A DNA stretch of 15,129 bases from Desulfobulbaceae bacterium (GCA_031256095.1 JAIRRG010000176.1:1-15129), one strand, 5' to 3'; positions 1-7,727 are shown, numbered from the stretch's first letter. Made by a program: numbers and translations. Notes: generated from the letters alone by a model not told the origin.

Positions 1-74
1 ATGAACTGATGGCGAAAATGGGAGAGAACATCTCGGTGAAAAAGTTTGCCCGCTTTCAGGTCGGCGTCGAATAA
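1..74 (+). CDS. tsf: Elongation factor Ts, C-terminal end (partial)
   Basis: The frame beginning at base 3 encodes the last 23 residues of a protein ending in GENISVKKFARFQVGVE and a TAA stop at 72-74. This closely resembles the conserved C-terminus of EF-Ts (family pattern MGENISVRRFxRFxxGE). EF-Ts is the guanine nucleotide exchange factor that recycles EF-Tu in the cytoplasm. The position directly before pyrH fits the common bacterial order rpsB-tsf-pyrH-frr. Only the tail is visible, so nothing can be said about the rest of the gene. No terminator-like hairpin is evident between this stop and pyrH. Confidence 0.9.
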   Translation, partial: ELMAKMGENISVKKFARFQVGVE

Positions 75-119
75 GAGCGGCGTTTGCCCTCTTGTCCTTC
101 ATTGATTAACGAGGTCGTC

Positions 120-839
120 ATGCCTGTCCAATACCGCCGCGTGCTGTTGAAATTTAGTGGCGAGGCCCTGATGGGAACCGACGCCTATGGTATTAATACC
201 GATGTTTTGCGGTATGTGGCTGAGGAGGTGCGCGAAGTCATTGCCCTTGGTGTGCAACTGGGCATTGTTATTGGCGCCGGCAATATTTTTCGGGGTGTCG
301 TTGGCGCTTCCCAAGGCATGGATCGTACCACCGCCGATAATATGGGAATGCTGGCGACGGTGATGAATAGTCTGGCGCTTCAGGATGCTTTGGAGGACGG
401 CGGTGTTCTCACCCGCGTCATGTCGGCCATTCCCATGCCTTTGGTTTGTGAGCCGTATATCAGGCGGCGGGCGACCCGTCATCTGGAAAAGGGACGGGTA
501 GTCATTTTCGCCGCTGGTACCAGCAATCCCTACTTTACCACCGATACAGCCGGTGTGTTGCGCGCCCTGGAAATTGATGCCAGCCTGATTATCAAGGCGA
601 CCAAGGTCGATGGCATCTATGACAAAGATCCGGTGTGTTTTGCCGATGCCGTCAAATACGAGCGGCTCACCTACGACGAGGTGCTGACCAAAAGTTTGCA
701 GGTGATGGATGCCGCTGGCATTGGTTTGGCCAGGGACAACAACATGCCGATTATGGTATTGAACATGAAGGTGGCTGGTAATATTCGCCGGGCGGTTTGT
801 GGCGAACCGGTGGGAACGCTGGTGGCTGCTACCGGGTAA
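120..839 (+). CDS. pyrH: UMP kinase (uridylate kinase)
   Basis: A 239-residue protein of the amino acid kinase fold, the usual length for bacterial PyrH. It phosphorylates UMP to UDP with ATP in the cytoplasm, feeding RNA, DNA and UDP-sugar synthesis. Visible motifs are KFSGEAL at 11-17, GAGNIFRG at 52-59, DRTTADNMGMLAT at 68-80, the UMP-binding AGTSNPYFTTDTA at 132-144, TKVDGIYDKDP at 161-171 and MDAAGIGLARDN at 196-207. I start at ATG 120 because GAGG at 111-114 is well placed and MPVQYRRVLLKFSGEAL matches the family N-terminus. An in-frame TTG at 84 would add 12 unlikely residues. It lies 45 bp after tsf with no terminator between them. Confidence 0.97.
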   Translation: MPVQYRRVLLKFSGEALMGTDAYGINTDVLRYVAEEVREVIALGVQLGIVIGAGNIFRGVVGASQGMDRTTADNMGMLATVMNSLALQDALEDGGVLTRVMSAIPMPLVCEPYIRRRATRHLEKGRVVIFAAGTSNPYFTTDTAGVLRALEIDASLIIKATKVDGIYDKDPVCFADAVKYERLTYDEVLTKSLQVMDAAGIGLARDNNMPIMVLNMKVAGNIRRAVCGEPVGTLVAATG

Positions 840-864
840 TTGACTGAACACTGAAGGGGCGGAC

Positions 865-1371
865 ATGGAGCAATCCAGTAGGGCGGTCATCGAAACACTG
901 TGCCTTGCGAACAAGGGGATCGACGTCAAATTCATTGATTCCGCAAGCATCGCTGTCCGTTATTGGCCGCGCTATAAATGTCAGTATGGCTGTCCCTCCT
1001 ATGGTAAAAATCTGTGTTGTCCTCCATATGCCCCGTCACCCGATGAAACCAAACGGATCATTGCCGACTATACGCTTGGACTACTGGTTCGTTTTGACCG
1101 CGGCGTCAAGGTGACGCCGGCCATGGTGGCGATTGAACGAGAGATATTCTTAAAAAACTACTATAAAATCATCAGTTTCGGCGCCTGTTCGTGTCAGTTG
1201 TGCAAAGAGTGCAGCCTGTCGGGATGCACCATGCCGGCCCTTGCCAGGCCATCTATGGAAGCCTGTGGCATTGATGTCTACGCCACTGTGGGCAAGAATG
1301 GCTTCCCTCTCCATGTTCTGACATCGCAGGACGACGAAATCAATTGTTATGGACTGGCGCTGATCGAATAA
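865..1371 (+). CDS. DUF2284-type cysteine-rich putative metal-binding protein
   Basis: A 168-residue soluble protein with twelve cysteines. Two groups stand out: C39-x3-C43 followed by the CCPPYAP segment (C51, C52), and a ferredoxin-like run C108-x-C110-x2-C113-x2-C116-x4-C121. Single cysteines follow at 134 and 161. The pattern of an N-terminal CxxxC, then CCPP, then a central CxCxxCxxC matches my memory of DUF2284, annotated as predicted metal-binding proteins; the biochemical role is not known to me. An iron-sulfur cluster is a reasonable inference from the cysteines only. The ATG at 865 is preceded by GAAGGGG (853-859). It sits 25 bp after pyrH and 67 bp before frr, in the same orientation, so it is probably co-transcribed, yet its presence between this usually adjacent pair is odd. 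Confidence 0.8.
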   Translation: MEQSSRAVIETLCLANKGIDVKFIDSASIAVRYWPRYKCQYGCPSYGKNLCCPPYAPSPDETKRIIADYTLGLLVRFDRGVKVTPAMVAIEREIFLKNYYKIISFGACSCQLCKECSLSGCTMPALARPSMEACGIDVYATVGKNGFPLHVLTSQDDEINCYGLALIE

Positions 1372-1377
1372 CATGGT

Positions 1378-1426
1378 TGTTGTCTTGTTGCTGAGGCAAA
1401 AGGCGCCGGAGGACGGCGCGACAACA
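1378..1426 (+). promoter_or_regulatory. Nested hairpin just upstream of the frr ribosome binding site
   Basis: In the 67-bp gap before frr, GCGCCG (1403-1408) and CGGCGC (1414-1419) form a perfect 6-bp stem with a GAGGA loop. It is enclosed by an outer inverted repeat TGTTGTC (1378-1384) and GACAACA (1420-1426). The outer arm ends two bases before the Shine-Dalgarno AAGGTG (1428-1433). No T-tract follows, so it is not a classical intrinsic terminator. It could modulate frr translation or mRNA processing after the DUF2284 insertion; this is inference from structure only. Confidence 0.4.
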
Positions 1427-1438
1427 TAAGGTGAAACT

Positions 1439-1993
1439 ATGCACGATGTTGTTGTCGAAATGTCTGAGAAAATGGCCAAAAGTCTTGATTCATTCAAAAG
1501 CGAGCTGGTCAAGGTGCGCACCGGGCGGGCGTCGCTGGCGCTTCTTGATGGCATTATGGTTAATGCTTACGGCAGTTCGATGCCGGTGAATCAGGTGGGT
1601 TCCGTGACTATTCCCGAGAGCCGGATGATCGCCATCCAGCCCTGGGATGCGCAGCTGTTGCCGGCGATTGAGAAGGCTATTCTCAAGTCGGACATTGGTT
1701 TGACGCCGGTCAGCGACGGTAAGGTTGTCCGCCTGAATATCCCACAGCTGACCGAAGAGCGGCGTAAGGATCTGGTGAAACAGATGAAAAAGATTGCCGA
1801 GGAGTTTCGGGTCGCCGTCCGCAATCTTCGCCGTGATGCCAACGAAATTCTGAAAAAGCTGAAAAAGGACAAAGCGATTTCCGAAGATGAGTTATTCCGC
1901 CATCAGGAGGAGGCTCAGACCGAGACAAATTCCCGCATCAAGCAGATTGATGCCATCACCGCCGCCAAGGAAAAGGAAGTCATGGAAGTGTAG
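1439..1993 (+). CDS. frr: Ribosome recycling factor
   Basis: A 184-residue protein, essentially the standard RRF length (185). With EF-G it splits post-termination ribosomes into subunits. Hallmarks are KVRTGRAS at 25-32 in the long N-terminal helix, the small beta-rich domain running to about residue 105 (with SVTIPESRMIAIQPWD at 55-70), IPQLTEERRKDLVK at 101-114, and the charged C-terminal helix NLRRDANEILKKLKKDKAIS. ATG 1439 is preceded by a good Shine-Dalgarno, AAGGTG at 1428-1433. It is downstream of the DUF2284 gene and a hairpin, and 26 bp before uppS, consistent with one operon. Confidence 0.97.
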   Translation: MHDVVVEMSEKMAKSLDSFKSELVKVRTGRASLALLDGIMVNAYGSSMPVNQVGSVTIPESRMIAIQPWDAQLLPAIEKAILKSDIGLTPVSDGKVVRLNIPQLTEERRKDLVKQMKKIAEEFRVAVRNLRRDANEILKKLKKDKAISEDELFRHQEEAQTETNSRIKQIDAITAAKEKEVMEV

Positions 1994-2019
1994 CCGATGC
2001 ACCCTGGCGAACCTTTGTA

Positions 2020-2766
2020 ATGAATGATGTAACCGAGATTGACCCAGCCCGCTTGCCCAGGCATGTCGCCATCATCATGGACGGCAACGGGCGCTGGGCG
2101 GAGCGCAGGGGGCAGCCGCGTCTGTTCGGTCATCGGGCGGGTGCCGAATCGGTGCGGGAGGTCGTTGAAGCCGCCCGTGAACTGGGCATCGAAGTTCTCA
2201 CCCTGTATGCGTTTTCCAATGAAAACTGGAGCAGGCCGGAGCAAGAAGTGTCCGGCCTGATGGCCATTTTGAAGAAATATTTGCTGAGCGAACTGCAGCG
2301 GATGCTAGAAAATGGCATCCGCTTACGTTGCCTTGGCGATATAGACCGTTTGCCGGCTGGGGTGCGTGAAATCATGGACAAAACCATGGGCATCACCGCC
2401 ACCAACCGGGATTTTACCTTAAATCTTGCCCTCAGTTATGGCGCCCGCGACGAAATTGTCCGCGCGGCGCGGCTGTTAGCATCAGATTGTATGTCAGGAA
2501 AACTTTCGCCAGCGGCGATTGGTCATGGACATTTTTCCGATAAGCTGTACACTACCGGCCAGCCTGATCCCGATCTCCTGATCCGCACCGGCGGCGAAGA
2601 ACGGGTATCAAATTTTTTGCTCTGGCAGATTTCGTATTCTGAAATCTTTTTCAGCCCCGTCATGTGGCCCGAATTCCGCCGACCACAATTTCTCCAGGCC
2701 ATTGTTGACTATCAGCATCGAGAACGGCGTTTTGGAAAAACAGGGGCGCAGTTGCGGGAAGGGTGA
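2020..2766 (+). CDS. uppS: Isoprenyl transferase (undecaprenyl diphosphate synthase)
   Basis: A 248-residue cis-prenyltransferase that extends farnesyl-PP with isopentenyl-PP to give the C55 lipid carrier of peptidoglycan and O-antigen synthesis. Visible are HVAIIMDGNGRWA with catalytic Asp21, GHRAGAE at 37-43, YAFSNENWSRP at 63-73, and the C-terminal substrate site with Arg189, Arg195, Ser197 and Glu208 (SNFLLWQISYSEIFF). The usual RTSGE motif reads RTGGE here (189-193), a mild deviation. ATG 2020 is the only sensible start, since frr ends 26 bp upstream, but it lacks an obvious Shine-Dalgarno. It is followed by cdsA after 6 bp. Use of the MEP genes dxr and ispG in the same operon fits isoprenoid supply. 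Confidence 0.96.
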   Translation: MNDVTEIDPARLPRHVAIIMDGNGRWAERRGQPRLFGHRAGAESVREVVEAARELGIEVLTLYAFSNENWSRPEQEVSGLMAILKKYLLSELQRMLENGIRLRCLGDIDRLPAGVREIMDKTMGITATNRDFTLNLALSYGARDEIVRAARLLASDCMSGKLSPAAIGHGHFSDKLYTTGQPDPDLLIRTGGEERVSNFLLWQISYSEIFFSPVMWPEFRRPQFLQAIVDYQHRERRFGKTGAQLREG

Positions 2767-2772
2767 ACAACT

Positions 2773-3597
2773 ATGCGACGCGAAGTAACGGGATGCGTGT
2801 TAGTTCTTTTGTGGTTGATTCTACTCATCTTCGGCAGCGCCGGACAATTCTGGCTGGTTACGACGATCATTGCCGGTTTTGCCGCCAGCGAATACCTGGC
2901 CATGCAGTTTCCGGACGGCCTGCCGAAAACCGAGTACGGGGTACTCCTCGCCATCATCGTTTTGCCGGTGTTGTTACAGATTTCCGGAGCGGTGACAATG
3001 CCTGTTGCCGCCTATCTGTTTGCGGCATTTTTCTTCTATTGTCTGTACCGTTTCATGTTTTTCAAGGAAATGCCGGTTGACCTGACACATTTCGGCAAGG
3101 TCGCGCTGGGCCTTTTTTACATTGGTTTGCTTTTCGCCCATCTGCCGATGATCCGCAATTTACCCCACGGCCACGGCGGCGCCTGGGTGTTGATTTTAAC
3201 AGCGATCACCGCCGGTTCCGATATTGGCGCCTACTATGTTGGCCGGTATTGCGGCAAGAGCAAACTGTGCCCGGAAGTCAGCCCAAGCAAAACCAAAGAG
3301 GGAATGTGGGGCGGTGTGGCCACGGCCATTGTTTTGGCCGTCATCGTCAAATTGGCTGTGGATGTGCCACTGGGCACTCCCAGCCTGATTCTTTTGGCAG
3401 TATTTTTGTCCTTTATCAGCGTATTCGGCGACCTGGTCGAATCGGCGATCAAACGAAGCGTTGGCGTCAAAGATTCCGGCACGCCTCTGACTGCTAAGAT
3501 TTTGCCCGGTCATGGTGGCGTGCTCGACCGCCTCGATTCAATGATATTTGCCGCGCCGGTGCTTTATTATTTCCTGATCTGGGTGGTGTATAAGTAG
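2773..3597 (+). CDS. cdsA: Phosphatidate cytidylyltransferase
   Basis: A 274-residue polytopic membrane protein with hydrophobic segments along its length (for example about 8-38, 57-95, 108-125, 137-156, 180-220, 256-272). It makes CDP-diacylglycerol from phosphatidate and CTP, the branch point of phospholipid synthesis. Motifs are SDIGAY at 149-154, SPSKTKEG at 170-177, and the family signature beginning SAIKRSVGVKDSG (224-236) and ending LPGHGGVLDRLD (244-255). Between DSG and LPGHGG there are seven residues (TPLTAKI) where the signature I know allows two, so about five extra residues (TPLTA, bases 3481-3495) interrupt it. GGGAAGGG at 2756-2763 serves ATG 2773. The TAG stop overlaps the GTG start of dxr. 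Confidence 0.95.
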   Translation: MRREVTGCVLVLLWLILLIFGSAGQFWLVTTIIAGFAASEYLAMQFPDGLPKTEYGVLLAIIVLPVLLQISGAVTMPVAAYLFAAFFFYCLYRFMFFKEMPVDLTHFGKVALGLFYIGLLFAHLPMIRNLPHGHGGAWVLILTAITAGSDIGAYYVGRYCGKSKLCPEVSPSKTKEGMWGGVATAIVLAVIVKLAVDVPLGTPSLILLAVFLSFISVFGDLVESAIKRSVGVKDSGTPLTAKILPGHGGVLDRLDSMIFAAPVLYYFLIWVVYK

Positions 3598-4760
3598 TGA
3601 AGCGCATTGCCCTGTTGGGTTCGACCGGTTCGATCGGCTGCAGCCTCTTGGATGTGACCCGGCGCTTTCCCGACCGTTTCCAGGTGGTCGGCCTTGCCGC
3701 TGGACGCAATATCGGCCTGCTGGCGGCCCAGGTTGCCGAGTTTTCCCCTGAACTGATTTCGATTCAGGATGAGGCCGACTTGCCGCGTCTCAGGGCGATG
3801 CTGCCGCTCTCATGGCGCGGGGAGATTGCCTGTGGCGAGTTGGGCGCGCAGGCGGTCGCCGCCATGCCGGAGGCGAGTGTGACGGTGGTGGCCATAGTTG
3901 GGGCGGCGGGTTTGCCGCCGACGATGGCCGCGATTGCCGCCGGAAAAGATATCGCCTTGGCCAATAAAGAAACGTTGGTGATGGTCGGTTCCCTGGTGAT
4001 GGCGGAAACGGCGGCCAGAGGTTTCAGCCTGTTGCCGATTGATTCCGAACACAGCGCCATTTTTCAGGCCTTACAGGCTGGGAAGAGAACGGAAGCGGCG
4101 AAGATCATTTTGACCGCTTCGGGCGGGCCATTTTTTGGTAAAAAGACGGCGGCTCTTAAGACGGTGAAGGTTGAGGATGCTCTGCGCCATCCCCGCTGGC
4201 GGATGGGGAGAAAGATATCAATCGACTCGGCCACCTTAATGAACAAAGCCCTGGAAATCATCGAGGCTCACTGGCTGTTTGCCATGCCGCCGAAAGACAT
4301 CGAAGTTTTGGTACATCCGCAATCGGTGGTACATTCCCTGGTCGAATTTCACGATGGTTCGGTGATCGCCCAACTGGGTGAAGCCGATATGCGGGTACCC
4401 ATCGCTTACGCCCTGTCGTATCCCGACCGTCTGCCCCTGGATTTACCTCGCCTGTCTTTGAAGGAGTGGTCGCGGCTGGAATTTTTTTCGCCGGACACTG
4501 AAACCTTTCCCGCTATTTCCATGGCTTATGCGGCGATCGAGGCCGGCGGCGCGGCGCCGGCGACGCTGAATGCCGCCAACGAAGTGGCGGTTGAGGCCTT
4601 TTTGCAGGGGCGAATCGCCTTGCCGATGATTAGTCAGGTGGTTGCTGAAGCCTTGCAGCATCAGGACAGCGCCGCCGATTCCTTCGAGGCGATTTTGGCC
4701 GCCGACCAGTCGGCCCGCCTCTGGGCGGAAAGTTATATTAAAAAGCTTCCCTCCGCCTGA
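3597..4760 (+). CDS. dxr: 1-deoxy-D-xylulose 5-phosphate reductoisomerase
   Basis: A 387-residue enzyme of the MEP (non-mevalonate) isoprenoid pathway. It converts DXP to 2-C-methyl-D-erythritol 4-phosphate with NADPH and a divalent metal, in the cytoplasm. The NADPH site LLGSTGSIG is at 6-14; ANKETLV lies at 122-128. PIDSEH (147-152, with Asp149 and Glu151) and KISIDSATLMNKALE (206-220, with Glu220) supply metal and substrate ligands. ASGGPFF is at 174-180, the HPRWRMG loop at 198-204 and NAANEVAVEAF near 325. I chose GTG 3597, which shares its G with the cdsA TAG stop (TAGTG), because KRIALLGSTGSIG is the family N-terminus. The overlap implies coupled translation with cdsA. Confidence 0.97.
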   Translation: MKRIALLGSTGSIGCSLLDVTRRFPDRFQVVGLAAGRNIGLLAAQVAEFSPELISIQDEADLPRLRAMLPLSWRGEIACGELGAQAVAAMPEASVTVVAIVGAAGLPPTMAAIAAGKDIALANKETLVMVGSLVMAETAARGFSLLPIDSEHSAIFQALQAGKRTEAAKIILTASGGPFFGKKTAALKTVKVEDALRHPRWRMGRKISIDSATLMNKALEIIEAHWLFAMPPKDIEVLVHPQSVVHSLVEFHDGSVIAQLGEADMRVPIAYALSYPDRLPLDLPRLSLKEWSRLEFFSPDTETFPAISMAYAAIEAGGAAPATLNAANEVAVEAFLQGRIALPMISQVVAEALQHQDSAADSFEAILAADQSARLWAESYIKKLPSA

Positions 4761-4770
4761 GACCGTGCTT

Positions 4771-4792
4771 ACCGTGCCCTTTGGGCCACGGT
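4771..4792 (+). promoter_or_regulatory. Hairpin in the dxr-rseP gap
   Basis: ACCGTGCCC (4771-4779) pairs with GGG plus CACGGT (4783-4792) around a TTT loop with one bulged C, in the 62-bp gap between dxr and rseP. The sequence ACCGTGC is also repeated just upstream (4762-4768), giving a competing partner for the same 3' arm. The following bases are AT-rich but not a T-run, so it is at best a weak terminator, an mRNA stability element or an attenuator. This gap is the longest within the 3' half of the operon. Confidence 0.35.
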
Positions 4793-4822
4793 ATTACTCA
4801 ATATTTCACCTGTACTTGCCCC

Positions 4823-5905
4823 ATGACGACTGTTTTTGCCTTTATCCTTGTCCTTGGCTTGCTCATTTTTGTCCATGAGATTGGCCACTTCCTCGTCGCC
4901 AAAGCCTGCGGCATCCGGGTCTTGAAGTTTTCTTTAGGTTTCGGGCCGCGCCTGGTGGGGAAAACAATCGGCGACACCGAATATCTTATTTCGGCCTTGC
5001 CACTGGGTGGTTACGTCAAAATGCTTGGCGAAAACCCGGACGAGCAGGAATTATCCCAGGAAGAGCGGGCGGTTTCTTTTTCTCACAAAGCGGTATGGCA
5101 ACGCTTCCTCGTTGTTTTTGCCGGGCCAGCTTGCAACTTTCTTTTTCCCATTGTTCTCTTTTGGATGATTTTCCTGGCCGCTGGCGTCCCTTATCCGGTC
5201 GATTCTGGCGTCATCGGTCAGGTTAACGACCATTCTCCGGCGGCCCAGGCTGGCTTGAAAGCAGGCGACCGGATTGTCACTATCAACGGCAATAAAATCG
5301 CCACGTGGCAGGATGTGCTGGACGGTATTAAAGGCAGTGACGGCAAAGCGCTCACCATCACCGTCATGCGCGGCCAAGTGAGCCAACAGATGATGGTGAC
5401 GCCGGTGATCGACAGCGTGAAAAATTTTTACGGCGAAGAAGTGGGAAAACGCTACATGATCGGCATTGTCAAAGATGACGAAAAGCGTTTAATCCGGGTT
5501 GGGCCGCTGCAGGCGCTGAGTGATGCTTGGCGGCAAAGCTGGGACTACGTTAAGCTGACCGTCATCGGTTTCGTCAAGATCGTCCAACGCGTCATCCCGG
5601 CTTCCGAACTGGGTGGGCCGATTCTCATCGCGCAAATTGCTGGCCAACAAATGGAACGCGGCTGGATGAACCTTTGCTTTTTTATCGGACTGCTGAGTGT
5701 CAACCTGGCCGTGCTCAACCTGCTGCCGGTACCGGTGCTCGACGGCGGCCATCTCTTCTTTCTGACCTTGGAAGGCATCAGGGGCAAACCACTGGCCGAG
5801 CGGGCGCAAATCGTCGCCCAGCAGGTTGGCCTGGCGCTTTTGGGGATGCTGATGATCTTTGTTTTTTACAACGATATTGTCCGTATTGTCCGGCATTTCC
5901 ATTGA
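4823..5905 (+). CDS. rseP: Site-2 intramembrane zinc metalloprotease (RseP/RasP family)
   Basis: A 360-residue inner-membrane protease of the S2P family; relatives cut anti-sigma factors such as RseA, or leftover signal peptides, within the membrane. The first transmembrane segment (about 2-27) carries the zinc motif HEIGH at 18-22. The second conserved core motif NLLPVPVLDGGH is at 299-310. FAGPACNF at 99-106 marks another membrane segment. A single PDZ domain lies at about 125-195 (GVIGQVNDHSPAAQAGLKAG), unlike E. coli RseP, which has two. I place the start at ATG 4823, which puts the HExxH helix at the very N-terminus as in the family; an earlier in-frame start would add 14 non-conserved residues. 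No clear Shine-Dalgarno is visible. Confidence 0.95.
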   Translation: MTTVFAFILVLGLLIFVHEIGHFLVAKACGIRVLKFSLGFGPRLVGKTIGDTEYLISALPLGGYVKMLGENPDEQELSQEERAVSFSHKAVWQRFLVVFAGPACNFLFPIVLFWMIFLAAGVPYPVDSGVIGQVNDHSPAAQAGLKAGDRIVTINGNKIATWQDVLDGIKGSDGKALTITVMRGQVSQQMMVTPVIDSVKNFYGEEVGKRYMIGIVKDDEKRLIRVGPLQALSDAWRQSWDYVKLTVIGFVKIVQRVIPASELGGPILIAQIAGQQMERGWMNLCFFIGLLSVNLAVLNLLPVPVLDGGHLFFLTLEGIRGKPLAERAQIVAQQVGLALLGMLMIFVFYNDIVRIVRHFH

Positions 5906-6654
5906 CCACTCCTCCTTTTATTCTGGCGATTGACACCTCGACCTTGACCGCTTCCGTGGCCATTACCAACGGAACGCTTGCCGATGGTGTGGTACGGGCG
6001 GTGTTTTCCTGGCGGGGCGCCGTCAGCCATTCCAGCCGCCTCTTGACGGTTGTTGAAATGGTGATGGCCGAAGCCCAGATTGGTTTTGGACAATTGGCTG
6101 GATTGGCCGTTGGCCTCGGGCCGGGCAGTTTCACCGGACTGCGCATCGCCATGGCCACCGTCAAAGGTTTGGCAGTGGCCACCGGTCTGCCGCTGTACGG
6201 CGCATCAAGCCTCGATGTTCTCGCCGCCGCCATCGCTGGTGACTGGCAAGTTTGCGCCGTACTTGATGCCCGCAAGCAAGAGATTTACGCTGGCCGCTAC
6301 CGTCTCGTCTTTGGCCGGCCGCCGCAACGTTTGGGGGACATTGTCGCCATTAAACCGGAGACCATTGGCGCTCTGGTTGATGCGCCCTGTCTCTTCGTCG
6401 GCGATGCGGTGCCGGTGTATGATGCCTTGTGGCGACAGCAACTGGGGAATCTCTATCAGGCGGCGCCAGCCTACTGCCATTTCCCATCGGCGGCGGCGCT
6501 GGGGCTGGTGGCCGGACAACTGCGTCAGCAAGGCGCGCCCCTGCCGTTGGCGGCGGCGACTCCTCTTTACATTCGCGCTTCCGACGCTGAACAGAACCTC
6601 GAACGGGCGGCAGGTAGTATGCGGCCCATTCGGCCGCTTGACAAAACGCCATGA
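5902..6654 (+). CDS. tsaB: tRNA t6A37 threonylcarbamoyladenosine synthesis protein TsaB
   Basis: A 250-residue protein of the ASKHA fold. TsaB is the partner of the TsaD catalytic subunit in forming N6-threonylcarbamoyladenosine at position 37 of ANN-decoding tRNAs. It begins PFILAIDTSTLTASVA and contains the family hallmark GLAVGLGPGSFTGLRIAMAT (67-86), then LPLYGASSLDVLA and DARKQEIYAGRY. The open frame continues far upstream into rseP, but that part is a shadow. I chose the TTG at 5902 because it overlaps the rseP TGA stop (TTGA) and gives the expected N-terminus, MTTPPFILAIDTS. The stop overlaps the ispG start (ATGA), so translation is probably coupled on both sides. Confidence 0.92.
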   Translation: MTTPPFILAIDTSTLTASVAITNGTLADGVVRAVFSWRGAVSHSSRLLTVVEMVMAEAQIGFGQLAGLAVGLGPGSFTGLRIAMATVKGLAVATGLPLYGASSLDVLAAAIAGDWQVCAVLDARKQEIYAGRYRLVFGRPPQRLGDIVAIKPETIGALVDAPCLFVGDAVPVYDALWRQQLGNLYQAAPAYCHFPSAAALGLVAGQLRQQGAPLPLAAATPLYIRASDAEQNLERAAGSMRPIRPLDKTP

Positions 6655-7727
6655 ACATTTCCCGTAAACCGACCCGCGTTATTGCCGTCGGCGGCCTGGC
6701 CATCGGCGGCGGCCATCCCATCGCCGTCCAGTCGATGACCAACACCCGCACCGACGATGTGGCGGCGACGGTGGCGCAAATCCACCGCCTGGAAGCGGCG
6801 GGTTGCGAGCTGATCCGGGTGGCGGTGCCGGATCAGGCGAGCGCCAGGGCGATTGCCGGTATTCGTGCCGGCATCCATATTCCGCTAATCGCCGATATTC
6901 ATTTCGATTACCGTTTGGCCATTGCCGCCCTCGAGCATGGCGCCCAAGGCATCCGCATCAACCCTGGCAACATCGGCGGTGCCAAGAAGCTGACCGCAGT
7001 GGTGGCAGCGGCGAAAGCGCATCAGGCGCCGATCCGGGTTGGGGTGAACTCGGGCTCGATTGAGGCCGGATTGCTGCAAAAATACGGCTACCCAAGCCCA
7101 GAATGCCCGGACGCTCTCATCGAAAGCGCCCTTAATAACGTCCGCTTGGTTGAAGAGGCTGGTTGGGACGAAATCAAGATTTCCATCAAATCGCCGGATG
7201 TCCTGACCACGGTCAGCGCTTATCGTCGCCTGGCTGCCGTCACCGATTATCCGCTACATCTTGGTGTTACTGAGGCTGGCGGCCTGATCGCTGGCACCGT
7301 CAAGTCGAGCGTTGCCCTGGGATTGCTTTTGTCTGACGGCATCGGCGATACCTTTCGCATCTCGCTCACCCGTGACCCGGTCGAGGAAATCCGCGTCGCC
7401 TGGGAACTTTTGCGGGCGCTGAAAATCCGCGAACGCGGCCCGGAACTGATTTCCTGCCCGACCTGCGGCCGCACCGGCATTGACCTGTTCGCCCTGGCCG
7501 AGGCGGTGGAACGGCATATCCAGACCATGCGGCGGCCTTTGAAGGTGGCGGTGATGGGCTGCCCAGTCAATGGCCCTGGCGAGGCCAAAGAGGCAGATAT
7601 CGGCCTTGCCGGCGGTCACGGTACTGGCATCATCTTCAAAAAAAGCCAGGTCGTCCGCCGCTTGCCGGAGGAGCGGCTTTTGCCGGAGTTTCTGGCCGAG
7701 TTGGATAGAATTGAGCGGGAGGTCTGA
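6651..7727 (+). CDS. ispG: 4-hydroxy-3-methylbut-2-enyl diphosphate synthase (IspG/GcpE)
   Basis: A 358-residue [4Fe-4S] enzyme that reduces MEcPP to HMBPP, the penultimate MEP pathway step. It has the bacterial two-domain form: a TIM barrel (about 5-250, starting TRVIAVGGLAIGGGHPIAVQSMTN in family style) with INPGNIG at 103-109 and GVNSGS at 131-136, then a C-terminal cluster domain. The cluster ligands are visible as Cys269 and Cys272 in SCPTCGR, and Cys304 and Glu311 in MGCPVNGPGEA. The ATG at 6651 overlaps the tsaB TGA. It is the last gene of the + strand operon and converges with mutM; together with dxr it supplies the isoprenoids used by UppS. Confidence 0.97.
   Translation: MNISRKPTRVIAVGGLAIGGGHPIAVQSMTNTRTDDVAATVAQIHRLEAAGCELIRVAVPDQASARAIAGIRAGIHIPLIADIHFDYRLAIAALEHGAQGIRINPGNIGGAKKLTAVVAAAKAHQAPIRVGVNSGSIEAGLLQKYGYPSPECPDALIESALNNVRLVEEAGWDEIKISIKSPDVLTTVSAYRRLAAVTDYPLHLGVTEAGGLIAGTVKSSVALGLLLSDGIGDTFRISLTRDPVEEIRVAWELLRALKIRERGPELISCPTCGRTGIDLFALAEAVERHIQTMRRPLKVAVMGCPVNGPGEAKEADIGLAGGHGTGIIFKKSQVVRRLPEERLLPEFLAELDRIEREV

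Noticed and set aside
99..950. 283-codon - strand ORF opposite pyrH
   Set aside because: pyrH motifs are complete on the + strand; the antisense frame shows no family features.
5674..5901. Long N-terminal extension of tsaB into rseP
   Set aside because: The extension translates rseP in another frame; the family N-terminus begins at the TTG at 5902.
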